From positions 124,001-188,000 of the forward strand of contig JADJXL010000003.1 of the NCBI GenBank assembly GCA_016715885.1: a DNA stretch of 64,000 nucleotides, read 5' to 3'. A model generated the notes under the pieces. That model ran no database searches. It saw only the letters and a program-made list of their open reading frames with translations, and had not been told where the DNA came from. Every line of letters starts with the position of its first letter. The stretch's first letter is position 1. This document shows positions 24,945 through 33,038 of this stretch, in pieces. Source of the DNA: Polyangiaceae bacterium (GTDB lineage: Bacteria; Myxococcota_A; Polyangia; Polyangiales; Polyangiaceae). A program made the translations under genes and the position numbers.

Positions 24945-27900
24945 ATGTTTCCCGAATCAAGCGATGCGGCGGATCGGTTCGTGATCGTAGGCCGCGCTGG
25001 AAGCGGCGGGATGGGAGACATTTACAAGGCGCTCGATCAAGCGACGGGACAACACGTCGCCCTGAAGGTCCTTCGCGACAGCGCAACGCCCCAAGAGCGC
25101 GTTAGGTTTGCCCGAGAGATCTCGATCCTCGCCGACCTACGACATCCCAACATCGTGCAGTACGTCGCGCATGGAACGTGGTCCGACGGGCGCTTTTTCT
25201 TCGCGATGGAATGGCTCGATGGCGAAGACGTCGGGCAACGTCAGCGCCGCGCTCCTTTGGGCATGCGTGATGCCGTGGAGGTCATACGCCGCTCGTCGGC
25301 AGCGATGGCCGCAGTGCACGCTCGCAACGTCGTTCATCGCGATTTGAAGCTGTCGAACATCTTTCTCGTTCGAGGCAAAGGAACCGCGATCAAGCTCATC
25401 GACTTCGGCGTGGTCAAACCCGCGGAACCCGACGAGTACCAAACGGAGCGCGGAACGATCATCGGATCGCCTCACTTCATGTCGCCCGAACAGGCTCGAG
25501 GTGTGGACGACATCGATGCGCGCGCCGACGTTTACTCGCTTGGTGCTGCGCTCTTTCGCCTCGTGACAGGGAGAAACATTTTCGAGACCGAGCATGTGAT
25601 CGCGCTGCTCAGCAGGCTCGTTCTCGAGGATCCACCCAATCCGCAAACGATTCGCTTCGACGTGCCCCAGGCGCTCGCGGAAGTCATTTTGCGCGCCATC
25701 GCGCGAGCGCGTGAAGACCGATTCGAGAACGGGGGCGAGCTTGCGCGAGCTCTCGCGCGAGTGGGGCAACTGAACAACGATCCACCTGCGACCGATCGCA
25801 GCGCGTCGGCGATTCGAGCTGTACCGGTCAAACCACCCTCATCGACGACCATCACGGAAACGGGCATCGATGTGCCCGCATCGCGACCGGGATCTGCCGA
25901 GCGTCGCGTCGTTGCCGTCATGCTTTTCGATCTGGGTGGCGCACGCCTCGAGCCGGATGTCGAACGCCGCGTGCGTGAAGTTCTCGGCGACGATGCTCGC
26001 CTCGAGGCACTGCTCGGCGAGCGGCAGCTCGTGGGTGTTTTGGGCGTGGAGCAATCGCGCGGAGACGAAGTGATGCGTGCAGCTCGTGCCGCGCTCGTGC
26101 TCACGCAATCGATGCCCCACGGTCGTGCGGCCGTGGCGATTGGCCTGGCCATTCGAGGTCGGCAGGAATTGGCCGGCCAAGCGCTGGAGCGTGCGGTTGC
26201 GCAGATCGATCTGACGGCGCGAGGCAGCGTTCGCGTCGATTCGAACGCCGCAAGCGCGCTCGAAGGTAGGTTTGTCCTTCAGAACGACGCGCGCGGAGGC
26301 GTGCTCTTGCGCGAGGACACGCGTGGCTACGTTGCGCGTCAGCTCCTCGGACGGCCGACTCCAACCGTTGGACGTGAAAAGGAAATCGCGCTGCTTCAGG
26401 GCGTTTATGGCGAGCTCGTCGAAGATGCGGCTCCTCGTGGAGCGCTGGTCGTCGGTCCGGCCGGCATTGGGAAAAGTCGCGTTCGCGGTGAGCTCGTGCA
26501 GCGTCTCGAGGTATCTCCCGGTCGCCCCGACATCATGCTTTGTCGCGGTGATCCGCTGAGCCAAACGTCGAGTTTGTCCGCGCTCGGCAGGGCGCTTCGG
26601 GCCGTGATGGGCATACACGACGGCGAGGACGTCACCGATCAGATCCTCAAGTGCAAACGGCACGTCGCATCTCGATTGCCCGCAGGCCAGCGATTCATCG
26701 CGGGTTTTCTCGGCGAGCTCGCGGGGGTGCCATTCCCCGACGATGGCGACGAGCCTTTGCGAGCTGCTCGCGCCAGTGCCGAGCTCATGCAGTCGCGGCT
26801 GCGTTTGTCCCTTGAAACCTACTTTCGCAACGAAGCGGAACGCGCCCCGCAGGTGCTCGTTCTCGAAGACGTGCACTGGGCGGACGACACGACGCTCGAC
26901 ATGGTCGATTGGCTCTTGGGCTGCCAGGATTTGCGGTTCATCGTGTTTGCCTTCGGCCGAGCGGACATGGGTTCGGGTTCGCGGCTCGGATCGATCTGGG
27001 ACCGCCGGAACATCACGCGCCTGACGCTTGCACCACTGTCGCCTCTTGCAGCGGATCGTCTCGTAGCGGCGGCGCTGCCCGGCATGGATGCTGCTGCTCG
27101 GGCAAACCTCGTTCGACGTGCCGATGGAAACGCCCTCTTCCTCGAGGAGCTCGTACGGTGCGCTGCGGAAGGCCGAAACGACTTGCCGCTCACGGTGCAA
27201 GCGGTGGTGCAGCTTCGCCTCGATCGCATCGAAGCCGATGTGCGCGAAGTGCTTCGTGCAGCGTCGGTGTTTGGACAATCGTTTTGGACTGGCGGTGTAC
27301 GTGCGCTCGTGGGGCGCAACGTCGATGGCGAGCTGTTCGAGCTGGTCACGTCGGAGATTGTTGCGAAGCAGCCGGAATCGCGCATTTCGGGCGACGACGA
27401 ATGGATTTTCCGTCAGGCGCTCGTGAGGGACACGGCGTACGAAGCGATCCTCGATGAAGACCGCGCGGTACTGCATCTCGCGGTCGGCCAATGGCTCGAG
27501 TCCGTGGGTGACGTGGACGCGGGTCTCATTGCCAAGCATGCCGATGCCGGTGGTGATCACGAGCGTGCGGCGCGCCTGTATGCGCGTGCGACGAAGCAGG
27601 CGTACAGCAACGGTGCGCAGCTCGAAACCGCGCTGGAGCTTGCCAATCGCGGGATCGCTTGTGGTGCGACGGGCGCGGTACGTGCGCAGCTACTTCTCGC
27701 CAAAGCTCAGTGCTCGAACGTCATGGGCCGGCTGCTCGATGGCATCGCGGCTGCGGAAGAAGCGGTCCAGTTGACCGTTGCTGGATCGGACATGTGGGGC
27801 GAAGCGCAGCGACTCGTTGCAGCGGCGCTCATTGAAACGGGGCGCGCAGCGGAGGGTGATGCGCGTGCCGCCCATTCGCTGCATCCAGCGTACACGGCAG

Positions 27901-28877
27901 CGATGTCGCCTGCGATATGCGCAGGTCTGATGGCCGTGCGTGTTCGTGGGCTCGTGGACTGTCTTCAGCCTGCGGAAGCCATGAGAGTCGCCAACGAGGC
28001 TGTGGCTACGGCGCAAGTTTCGGGAGCTGCCGATGCGCTCGTGCGCGCCCTCGATGCGCGACTTTTTGCCGTCGCGCACATGAACGACCCATCGGAGGTT
28101 CTCATCACGGGCAGTCAGCTCATCGAGGCAGCCGAGAGCATCGGTGACGTCACGTTCGCCACGCGCGGCAGGCTCAATGTGGGTTCGTCATTGAACCACC
28201 TCGGCATGTTCGAGGAGGCGCAAGCGATGCTCGAGCGTGCGCTTTTCGATGCTCGCGCACGTCGCATGCGCATCTTGGAGGCGTTTGCCTTGCACAACCT
28301 CGGCATGAGTTACGCACGCCTCGGCAATCTCGATCTCGGCATTGATCACGAGCGCCAGGCGGCGCGAATCGCCGACGACACGAGCGCCGCGCGCCTCCGC
28401 GTCAATACGCGCATCTATGAAATCGTCTTCTTGGTTTGGCGTGGTGCACCAGGTGATCTGGCCACGGCCTTGAACCTCGCCCGATGGGCCATCGAAGAAA
28501 CGCGCGCCCAGCCGGCCCTGCAAATACTCGCGATCTTCGCTCTGTCTCGAGTTCAGCTCGCTCGGCGCGCCATCGAAGCGGCCACGGAGACGGCGCGTGA
28601 TGCGAACAATCGCCTCGCGGTGGCACCGGTCGAAGAGTGGGACGAGCTCATCCGGCTCACGCTCATCGAAGCGCTTTTGGCCAGCGGCGAAGAGGAAGAA
28701 GCCAACGCTGTGCTCGACGGGGCGTTCACGGCGCTTTGCGAGCGTGTCATGTCGATCCGACAGCCTCACCACCGCGACGCATTCGTCCGGCGAAACGAGG
28801 AAGTCTACCGCATTGCCGAGCTCGCTTATCACCGGCTCGGGCGCTACTTCCAGGACCCGCACGCCTCGAGTGGTTGA
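24945..28877 (+). CDS. Ser/Thr kinase fused to pseudo-cyclase, AAA-type ATPase and TPR domains (PknK-like)
   Basis: About 1310 residues. The Hanks kinase has Gly-loop GRAGSGGMG, catalytic Lys41, HRDLKLSN near 127, DFGVVKP and SPEQA. A region of about 320-463 resembles a class III cyclase fold (VVAVMLFDLGG, ALLGERQLVGVLG, GLAIRG..AGQALERAVAQIDL) but lacks the catalytic residues. A STAND/AAA ATPase follows, with Walker A GPAGIGKS (about 504) and Walker B VLVLEDVHWADD (about 637). The remaining ~450 residues are TPR-like. Such proteins are sensor/signal integrators. Start ATG 24945; an in-frame GTG at 24939 lies 8 nt after a TACTCT hexamer. It is divergent from the AlkD-like gene. Confidence 0.92.
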   Translation: MFPESSDAADRFVIVGRAGSGGMGDIYKALDQATGQHVALKVLRDSATPQERVRFAREISILADLRHPNIVQYVAHGTWSDGRFFFAMEWLDGEDVGQRQRRAPLGMRDAVEVIRRSSAAMAAVHARNVVHRDLKLSNIFLVRGKGTAIKLIDFGVVKPAEPDEYQTERGTIIGSPHFMSPEQARGVDDIDARADVYSLGAALFRLVTGRNIFETEHVIALLSRLVLEDPPNPQTIRFDVPQALAEVILRAIARAREDRFENGGELARALARVGQLNNDPPATDRSASAIRAVPVKPPSSTTITETGIDVPASRPGSAERRVVAVMLFDLGGARLEPDVERRVREVLGDDARLEALLGERQLVGVLGVEQSRGDEVMRAARAALVLTQSMPHGRAAVAIGLAIRGRQELAGQALERAVAQIDLTARGSVRVDSNAASALEGRFVLQNDARGGVLLREDTRGYVARQLLGRPTPTVGREKEIALLQGVYGELVEDAAPRGALVVGPAGIGKSRVRGELVQRLEVSPGRPDIMLCRGDPLSQTSSLSALGRALRAVMGIHDGEDVTDQILKCKRHVASRLPAGQRFIAGFLGELAGVPFPDDGDEPLRAARASAELMQSRLRLSLETYFRNEAERAPQVLVLEDVHWADDTTLDMVDWLLGCQDLRFIVFAFGRADMGSGSRLGSIWDRRNITRLTLAPLSPLAADRLVAAALPGMDAAARANLVRRADGNALFLEELVRCAAEGRNDLPLTVQAVVQLRLDRIEADVREVLRAASVFGQSFWTGGVRALVGRNVDGELFELVTSEIVAKQPESRISGDDEWIFRQALVRDTAYEAILDEDRAVLHLAVGQWLESVGDVDAGLIAKHADAGGDHERAARLYARATKQAYSNGAQLETALELANRGIACGATGAVRAQLLLAKAQCSNVMGRLLDGIAAAEEAVQLTVAGSDMWGEAQRLVAAALIETGRAAEGDARAAHSLHPAYTAAMSPAICAGLMAVRVRGLVDCLQPAEAMRVANEAVATAQVSGAADALVRALDARLFAVAHMNDPSEVLITGSQLIEAAESIGDVTFATRGRLNVGSSLNHLGMFEEAQAMLERALFDARARRMRILEAFALHNLGMSYARLGNLDLGIDHERQAARIADDTSAARLRVNTRIYEIVFLVWRGAPGDLATALNLARWAIEETRAQPALQILAIFALSRVQLARRAIEAATETARDANNRLAVAPVEEWDELIRLTLIEALLASGEEEEANAVLDGAFTALCERVMSIRQPHHRDAFVRRNEEVYRIAELAYHRLGRYFQDPHASSG

Positions 28878-28945
28878 CACGATGTCTGGATCTGTACGCT
28901 CGCTTCGCGCGTGTGAGACACGCGCTCGCGAGAAGTCTGTTTACG

Positions 28946-29020
28946 ATGGGGGGCTCGCAGGCGGCTCTTTGAGTGTTTTTGCCTGCGGCAAAAACACGAG
29001 CCGGCTGCTCTGCCCCCCAT
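28946..29020. repeat. imperfect palindrome with ATGGGGGG/CCCCCCAT ends
   Basis: Outer arms ATGGGGGG and CCCCCCAT, intermediate complementary arms (GCAGGCGGCTC / GAGCCGGCTGC) and a central perfect hairpin GTTTTTGCC-TGC-GGCAAAAAC make a nested cruciform of ~75 bp between the kinase and OmpH-like genes. It could act as a terminator or be a REP-type element. It is similar in design to the palindrome at 4035-4129 but shares little sequence. Confidence 0.7.
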
Positions 29021-29110
29021 ACCCCCCGACTTGCCTCACATCGAACTGAAGGCGCTTTCCGTGCATGAAAATCTTGCGCCGGCTCGAGGGAGAGGCTAGG
29101 CCCGACCGTG

Positions 29111-29797
29111 ATGCTCGCTGAAAAGTCCGTACTCGAACGCTCCGCTCGCCCGGTGTCCTGGTTGTCCCGATTGCGCATCCCTGCACTGGCCGTCGCTGTT
29201 GCCACCATGACGGGTGGTTTCTTCGCTGCCGAATCGACTGCTCATGCCGCGGATACGAAGATCGCGGTCATCGACTTGGCACGCGCGATTTTCGAAACCG
29301 AGGATGGCTTGCGCGCCCAGGCGAACCTGAAAAAGATTCAGGCCAAACTTCAGGGCGATCTCGAAGCGAAACAGCGCGACTTCATGCGCGATCGCGATGC
29401 GTACGAGAAGGAAAAGGGCAAGCTTTCGAACGACAAGCGCGCACAACGCGAAGCGGATCTCCAGCAACGCATCGTCGAAATTCAGGCGATGCAGATGGAC
29501 TCGCAACGCGAAATGCAACGGCAGCAGAGCGAGGTCATGCTTCCGATTCAGCAGCGCGTGATCGGCATCGTGCGTCGCATCGCAGCTCAAGACGGCTACG
29601 AGATGGTGCTCGAAAAGTCCGCCGTGCCCTACATGCGTGCCGACCTCGAGATCACGGATCGAGCGATCCAGATGTACAACATGGGCGGTGATGGCGGACC
29701 GGCTGCGGGCAAACCTGCGCCGGCAACGCCTGCGCCGAAGCCTGGAACGGCTCCCGCAGCACCCAAACCTGCGGCGCCTGCGCCGAAGAAGAAGTAG
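29111..29797 (+). CDS. OmpH/Skp-like periplasmic chaperone
   Basis: 228 residues. A long signal peptide ends near AESTAHA. A ~140-residue Glu/Gln/Lys/Arg-rich coiled-coil region follows, with the family start motif KIAVIDLARAIFETEDG and family end EMVLEKSAVPYMRADLEIT. The tail is Pro/Ala/Lys-rich (APAPKKK). Skp/OmpH proteins hold unfolded outer-membrane proteins in the periplasm. The usual neighbours bamA and lpxD are absent. GTG 29108 is an alternative start; a TAGGCC element at 29097-29102 lies close upstream. Confidence 0.88.
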   Translation: MLAEKSVLERSARPVSWLSRLRIPALAVAVATMTGGFFAAESTAHAADTKIAVIDLARAIFETEDGLRAQANLKKIQAKLQGDLEAKQRDFMRDRDAYEKEKGKLSNDKRAQREADLQQRIVEIQAMQMDSQREMQRQQSEVMLPIQQRVIGIVRRIAAQDGYEMVLEKSAVPYMRADLEITDRAIQMYNMGGDGGPAAGKPAPATPAPKPGTAPAAPKPAAPAPKKK

Positions 29798-29818
29798 TTC
29801 TTCCCGCAAAACTCACGT

Positions 29819-29850
29819 GCTGCATGCGGTTTTTCTGGGCCGCATGCAGC
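29819..29850. terminator. terminator hairpin between convergent genes
   Basis: GCTGCATGCGG (29819-29829) pairs perfectly with CCGCATGCAGC (29840-29850) around a 10-nt T-containing loop. It lies just after the OmpH-like gene and before the convergent lipoprotein gene. Confidence 0.65.
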
Positions 29851-29862
29851 AGCGGTTTGTCC

Positions 29863-31005
29863 TCAAGGGATGCAGCAGAACGTCGTTGCGTTGGTCGGCG
29901 TGAGCGCGCCCGTGGCTTGACCTCCGCCCGCTTTGACGGCGCACGAGCCGCCCGTTGGGGCCGTAACGGTCGCTGCTCGCCCGAAAACCGTGGGGTTACC
30001 CATCAGGTTTGCGCAACCGCCTGCCATGAACGAGGCGATCTCCGTGGTGCACGTGTTCACGGCTGCGTCGCTATAAATCTTGATGGTGGCGTCGCACGTG
30101 CTTCCTGCGGGCGCCTCGCATTCGCACGGAGAACAAGCACGATTGTCGGTCGCACTCTCGTAGTAAATGAACTGCTGTGAGAACTCTCCGACGGGGCAGC
30201 TCTGCTCGCCCATTCTGTACACGCACAGCCCACTGCGGAATGGCGTAGCCGATTTCGGCTGGCACACGTTCCCTGCACCGCATCCGCCTCCTTGAGGTGC
30301 ACCGGAACAAGCCAACCCGAAAGCCTCCCATTGCGCTGGCTGTTTGTCCTCGACGCCGCCGCTTGGTGGACAGCTTCCGCCTGTCACCGTGGGCTTGGCG
30401 GTCGTCACCGACGAATTGCACGGACCTCCGGCGCATGACTGCCCGCCCTGCAACCCCGCTGGGCCATAACATTCGCCCTGCCAGTTTGCCGGCGGATTGA
30501 TCGAATTCGGCGTTTGCGGTGCGAATCCACAATTCTTGTCCGACACCGTGATGACATCGGCCAAGTCGCAGGTTTGTCCTGCCGGACTGCCACAGGAACA
30601 AGCGCTACACGAATGCGGCGGCGTAAGTAGGTTGCGATATCCCGGAAACGATGACGGAAACGTCGACGGACACGCCGGTTGGTCGGCTTCTTGGCCGTCG
30701 AACAAGGCTACGTACCCAGACCAATTGAGCGGCGGGCTCGGCACACACGCGTAGCCCGTAGTGCAATCGTCATCGGCGCAATCGGCAAGCGAATCCCCAT
30801 CGTCGTCGGTGCCGTTGTCGCAGTCTTCCACGCCCGGCATGCCCCCGCCTTGACCGCCAGATCCACCTTGACCACCTTGACCAGCACCACCTCCCGTCGT
30901 GCCAGGTTCGGGCTCGTTGAAGGTGTAGTCCGGGTAGAGACACGCCATGGGCGCGGCGGCGATCCCCAGCGCGCCAAGCAGAATGAGCCGTGTTCGATAG
31001 TCCAT
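29863..31005 (-). CDS. Cys-rich lipoprotein, unknown function
   Basis: 380 residues starting at an ATG that overlaps the stop of the upstream TPR/PEGA-like gene (TAATG). Lipobox APMAC at Cys22. A Gly-rich linker (GGQGGSGGQGGG) is followed by an Asp-rich, calcium-loop-like segment (DCDNGTDDDGDSLADCADDDC). The ~300-residue remainder has about 20 Cys, suggesting many disulfides outside the cytoplasm. A repeated SxCxxxTIKIYSD/ADVITVSD pattern hints at an internal duplication: each half has a CxCGSPAG/CECEAPAG motif. It is probably a cell-surface protein. The family is not recognised. Confidence 0.8.
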   Translation of the reverse strand: MDYRTRLILLGALGIAAAPMACLYPDYTFNEPEPGTTGGGAGQGGQGGSGGQGGGMPGVEDCDNGTDDDGDSLADCADDDCTTGYACVPSPPLNWSGYVALFDGQEADQPACPSTFPSSFPGYRNLLTPPHSCSACSCGSPAGQTCDLADVITVSDKNCGFAPQTPNSINPPANWQGECYGPAGLQGGQSCAGGPCNSSVTTAKPTVTGGSCPPSGGVEDKQPAQWEAFGLACSGAPQGGGCGAGNVCQPKSATPFRSGLCVYRMGEQSCPVGEFSQQFIYYESATDNRACSPCECEAPAGSTCDATIKIYSDAAVNTCTTEIASFMAGGCANLMGNPTVFGRAATVTAPTGGSCAVKAGGGQATGALTPTNATTFCCIP

Positions 31006-32054
31006 TAGAACTTCCCTACGACGCTGATGCCACCGATCGCGCCGGGCGCAGCACCGATGAACTTCACGCTTGTCTCGGCTTTTGCAGGCTCCGACTTCTT
31101 CGACCCGTGGGTCGCGAGCAGAATCACCCCGGTTGCAATGCTGACGATTCCTGCACCAACGGCTCCCTGAGCAATGCCCGTATAGAGCCTGCCTTGATCC
31201 GCCGTCGATTTCGCTGACGGCGGACACGTGGTGTCACCGCCGCACAATTCGTCGAGCTCGTCGATCGTGCTTTGCCGCGGTCCAAGGAACAAACCGAGGC
31301 CCGTTCCGACAAACGCCACGCCCAGACCCGTGAGCACGATGCCCGGAATGCTCGGGCCACTCGGCGGTGGCGGCGGTGGTGGCGGCGGCGGTGGCGGCGG
31401 CGGAGGTGGCGGCGGTGGCGTATCGAGAGGCTTGTCGATTTTGGCAACGACCTCGAGTGACTTGTTTTCTTTCTCGGCAATCGTGATCGTCTCGTTGAAG
31501 ATCTCGCGCTGACCGATTTTGCCGATAATCGTGTGCGGGCCCGGATCGATGGGCATTTCGGTGCCCACCTGCGTCGCTCCGAGCTCGTTGCCATCGAGCT
31601 CCACGAGCGCTGCTTCGGCGCCTTTTCCACGCTTGATCGTGAACTTGGGAATGCGTTCTTCGAGCGACGCGATACGCGGCACCGCGGCGGTCGCGACGTC
31701 TTTCGCCCTTTTGTCGCCCGCCGCTGCGCTTTGTGCGAGGCGATAATTGCCGAGCGCGGAGACGAGTTTTCCTAATTTTTCCTCGCATTCCGCAATGTTG
31801 AACGCCACGTGCGGCGTCATTTTCACCGACGCAACCGCCTTGAATTTCACGAGCGCTCCGGCGCAGTTGTTTGCCGCGCTCAGCGCCAAACCTTCGCGAA
31901 ATATCGCACGCGCCTTGTTGAGCTCCTCCGCAGATTGTGCAGATGCGCTCGTGTGCGACAAAAGCCCGACGGCAAGGACAGCGCCCACCACCGCCGTTCG
32001 TCCCACACGCACGCGCCATCCGAGCGCGTCAGTACTTCGCTGCGATTTTTTCAT
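31005..32054 (-). CDS. TPR/PEGA-like envelope protein, paralogue 1
   Basis: 349 residues. Signal peptide (cleavage near ASAQ); TPR-like helices (ELNKARAIFREGLALSAANN, FNIAECEEKLGKLVSALGNY); a PEGA-like beta region (ALVELDGNELGA, GPHTIIGKIG). A run of about 20 prolines follows, then two hydrophobic segments (GIVLTGLGVAFVGTGLGLFL, GAVGAGIVSIATGVILLA) and a short final strand ending in Phe. It is paralogous to the proteins at 47169-48200 and 61148-62188: same domain order and same GFVTLGVGG/GIVLTGLGV style segment. Unlike those, it is not downstream of a kinase but is translationally coupled to the Cys-rich lipoprotein. Confidence 0.82.
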   Translation of the reverse strand: MKKSQRSTDALGWRVRVGRTAVVGAVLAVGLLSHTSASAQSAEELNKARAIFREGLALSAANNCAGALVKFKAVASVKMTPHVAFNIAECEEKLGKLVSALGNYRLAQSAAAGDKRAKDVATAAVPRIASLEERIPKFTIKRGKGAEAALVELDGNELGATQVGTEMPIDPGPHTIIGKIGQREIFNETITIAEKENKSLEVVAKIDKPLDTPPPPPPPPPPPPPPPPPPPSGPSIPGIVLTGLGVAFVGTGLGLFLGPRQSTIDELDELCGGDTTCPPSAKSTADQGRLYTGIAQGAVGAGIVSIATGVILLATHGSKKSEPAKAETSVKFIGAAPGAIGGISVVGKF

Positions 32055-32162
32055 CGAACTTCACTCCGACGCCGGTGAAACCGATTCGGCCCCGAACAGC
32101 GCGATAGTACATGAACCTGCCAGAAGCGGAAACTTCCGCGATCGCTGCACCCGGGTGCATCG

Positions 32163-32906
32163 TTACGGAGAACGTTTCCCCAAATCGAGCTTGATCCGCG
32201 GTCTGCCACCATCGAGCGTAATGGAGGGGCGTGTGTTCAGGCCAGCATCCGCGGGTGGCGGCGGCCCAGCATCCGGAGGTGTCGTCGTCGGAGCCGCCGA
32301 AGCTGCAGCGGTCGTCGAGGGCGCTGCAGACGCGGTAGGCGCCGCCGATGCCGTCGCCGCGGTCGAGGTCGCGGGTTTCGTTGGAGTTCCAATCTGTTGC
32401 GGAGCGACAAACTGCGCGCGGTCCCCGATGGGAATCCGGTCGTCGCCGAGCAAGCAAAGCTTGTTCGCCCCATCGGCAAGGCTATCGCAAATCTTGTAAC
32501 CATCCGGGCACTCGCCGGGGCCTTGACAAGTACGTGAGCAGAAACCGGGCTCCGATGCCGCGTCGGCCTTCTTCACGCAAAGCCCGTGATCGCATTCCGC
32601 CGCGGTTTGGCAGGCCGAACCAACCTTCGATCCTTCCGGTTTGCCACACTGCATCCCAGTGCCGCTATCGAGGCCCCGACAAACCAACGCGTCGCCGCAC
32701 TCCTTGTCGTGCGCACACGTCTTGGTGCAGACGCGCCCGTGAGCCGCGCATTGTTGCGACTCGCAGTCCGCATCGGCTGCGCAGGCTTGCCCAAAGAGCT
32801 TGGGTTCGGCCTTCTTCTCGGACAAACCGCAACCAACGCTCGAGATCGCCACGGCCAGCAGCGAACCGAACATCACTGCACCGAGCGTTTTTCCATGCGT
32901 CTGCAT
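32163..32906 (-). CDS. Cys-rich lipoprotein with Ala/Thr/Pro-rich tail
   Basis: 247 residues from ATG 32906, preceded by a GAGGAG ribosome-binding site. The lipobox is SSVGC near Cys26. A ~110-residue disulfide-rich domain contains CxxDxDCxSQQC and CxxDKECGDALVC repeats of the kind seen in many myxobacterial surface proteins. An Ala/Thr/Ser/Pro-rich low-complexity stretch and a short C-terminus follow. An upstream in-frame extension would place the signal peptide internally. It is divergent from glycogen phosphorylase, with 132 bp between starts. Its function is unknown; it is probably displayed on the surface. Confidence 0.78.
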   Translation of the reverse strand: MQTHGKTLGAVMFGSLLAVAISSVGCGLSEKKAEPKLFGQACAADADCESQQCAAHGRVCTKTCAHDKECGDALVCRGLDSGTGMQCGKPEGSKVGSACQTAAECDHGLCVKKADAASEPGFCSRTCQGPGECPDGYKICDSLADGANKLCLLGDDRIPIGDRAQFVAPQQIGTPTKPATSTAATASAAPTASAAPSTTAAASAAPTTTPPDAGPPPPADAGLNTRPSITLDGGRPRIKLDLGKRSP

Positions 32907-33023
32907 CAAGGCTCCTCTACCGGCCCCAAGGTTCGAGCCGCTCATTTTCCGTCCTACCACAGCCTGTCCGCGAATGAGCAATCTTCGGCGTGCCCACTGA
33001 GCAGCGCGACGCGAATGTTTGGC

Positions 33024-33029
33024 TATGAT
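33024..33029 (+). promoter_or_regulatory. putative -10 element (TATGAT) of glycogen phosphorylase
   Basis: TATGAT, close to the TATAAT consensus, ends 9 nt before the ATG at 33039, leaving a leader of only a few nucleotides or none. Confidence 0.4.
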
Positions 33030-33038
33030 GGCGCCGTC

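Noticed and set aside
25839..27560. 573-codon minus-strand open frame inside the large kinase gene
   Set aside because: Composition is rich in Arg/His and there is no domain. The plus-strand kinase/ATPase motifs are intact across the region.
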